Assembly (NCBI RefSeq): GCF_009857815.1
Contig: NZ_WVVW01000001.1
Span: 1,364,001 to 1,428,000 of the forward strand
DNA: 64,000 nucleotides
Direction: 5' to 3'
DNA from: Pseudomaricurvus sp. HS19
Lineage (GTDB): Bacteria; Pseudomonadota; Gammaproteobacteria; Pseudomonadales; Cellvibrionaceae
Positions 63,492 through 64,000 of the stretch are shown piece after piece. The notes under the pieces are model-generated. The model was not told where the DNA came from, ran no database searches, and saw nothing but the letters and a program-made list of their open reading frames with translations. The number at the start of each line of letters is the position of its first letter. Positions within the stretch are counted from its first letter, which is position 1. The translations under genes and the position numbers were made by a program.

Positions 63492-63923
63492 ATGACCCGG
63501 GTTGATTTCTATATACTGCCGCAAACCGACACTGCCGATCGCCTCGACTTTACCTGCCGCCTGGTGCAGAAAGCCCAGGCGCTGGGCAGCAGTGTCTATG
63601 TGGCGGTTAACGACCAGACAGAAGCACAGCAGCTAGACCAGCTGCTGTGGAGCTTCCGTCCGGAGAGTTTTATTCCCCACGACTGTGAGGGCAGTGAAGA
63701 ACGTCAGGCGCCGGTACTGATCGGTTACGGCGAGGATTGCGGCCAGCACCACGACCTGCTGATCAACCTGAAGCAGCAGATACCGGCCTACTTCAGCCGT
63801 TTCCAGCGCCTGGCCGAGGTGGTGTGCCAGCAGCCGGACGTGCTGGAAAGCACCCGCCGCAACTACGCGTTTTATCGCGACCGCGGCTACCCGATTCACT
63901 CCCACAATCTCCGCCGGGATTAA
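63492..63923 (+). CDS. holC: DNA polymerase III subunit chi
   Basis: The 143-residue protein binds SSB and the psi subunit in the clamp-loader complex. It begins TRVDFYIL and contains FTCRLVQKAQALGSSVYVAV and LDQLLWSFRPESFIPHD, typical of HolC, with DRGYPIHSHNL at the end. It lies between pepA and the next small gene, as in Pseudomonas. Confidence 0.93.
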   Translation: MTRVDFYILPQTDTADRLDFTCRLVQKAQALGSSVYVAVNDQTEAQQLDQLLWSFRPESFIPHDCEGSEERQAPVLIGYGEDCGQHHDLLINLKQQIPAYFSRFQRLAEVVCQQPDVLESTRRNYAFYRDRGYPIHSHNLRRD

Positions 63924-63941
63924 CTTCATCGGACCAAAGGC

Positions 63942-64000
63942 ATGAGCAGGCGAGGCGATACCAAAGACAAGTTGCTGGGCGAACTGGAGTCCATCAAGGC
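63942..64000 (+). CDS. Start of a conserved gene downstream of holC, cut at the window edge
   Basis: The first 19 codons read MSRRGDTKDKLLGELESIK and then the frame leaves the window. A small acidic protein starting this way (LLxELESIK) is often encoded between holC and valS in gammaproteobacteria. Too little sequence is present to say more. Confidence 0.6.
   Translation, partial: MSRRGDTKDKLLGELESIK

Noticed and set aside
1-64000. CRISPR array, prophage or complete insertion sequence
   Set aside because: No regularly spaced direct repeats, phage structural genes or transposase frames were seen on either strand.

Overview
The window is chromosomal DNA from a GC-rich gammaproteobacterium, most likely a marine aerobic heterotroph of the Pseudomonadales/Cellvibrionales kind. 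The evidence is gene order and content: ffh beside rpsP and divergent from ypjD, lptFG divergent from pepA-holC, a complete core type II secretion operon, a PA4780-type RIO kinase, several c-di-GMP proteins and a fatty-acid oxidation operon. I cannot name a genus from the sequence. There are no rRNA genes, CRISPR arrays, transposases or phage structural genes. One tRNA (Leu, anticodon CAA) is present.

Layout. 1-4.7 kb: the first codons of rpsP, then ffh (SRP54), ypjD, a CNNM/CBS (CorC-like) membrane protein and a SpoIIAA/STAS-like protein. 4.7-8.8 kb: a divergent three-gene module of HupE/UreJ-like permease, anchored parvulin-type PPIase and a DUF3604 lipoprotein. 9-16 kb: a lone glycosyltransferase, then a leftward beta-oxidation operon (thiolase, FadB/FadJ-like enzyme, HSD10-like SDR, enoyl-CoA hydratase/isomerase) with an AraC-type regulator divergent from its promoter end. 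17.8-25.6 kb: a seven-gene, mostly overlapping operon (membrane protein, RDD, SpoIIM, DUF4129, DUF4350, MoxR ATPase, DUF58), resembling a MoxR/DUF58 envelope system. 26-33.5 kb: single genes, namely a Bax-like glucosaminidase, RIO kinase, 2Fe-2S flavodoxin-reductase-like protein, small unknown proteins, a helix-hairpin-helix protein, an EEP nuclease-family protein and a DUF5329-like secreted protein. 33.6-38.2 kb: COG0523 GTPase-folM-folK, a Bcr/CflA drug exporter and a PAS-GGDEF cyclase.

38.5-48.9 kb: gspCDEFGHIJKLM, a rightward type II secretion operon with no gspN or prepilin peptidase gene in the window. It is followed by a FIST-GGDEF-EAL protein, a PAS-GGDEF cyclase and a secreted phospholipase-A2-like protein. 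53.8-55.3 kb: a small, less GC-rich patch of unknown genes downstream of tRNA-Leu. 55.6-64 kb: gabD-type succinate-semialdehyde dehydrogenase, a class III cyclase-FHA fusion, a secreted protein behind a REPIN-like hairpin, an RDD protein, lptG-lptF, pepA, holC and the start of the next gene.

The most unusual points are the FHA-cyclase with Cys in place of the usual catalytic Arg; the DUF3604/PPIase/HupE module; the PLA2-like protein; a repeat element sitting where the start of the DUF5329-like gene should be; and a promoter nested inside the terminator before the RDD gene at 59144. No clearly new defence or mobile system was found. All functional calls come from reading motifs, without database searches.
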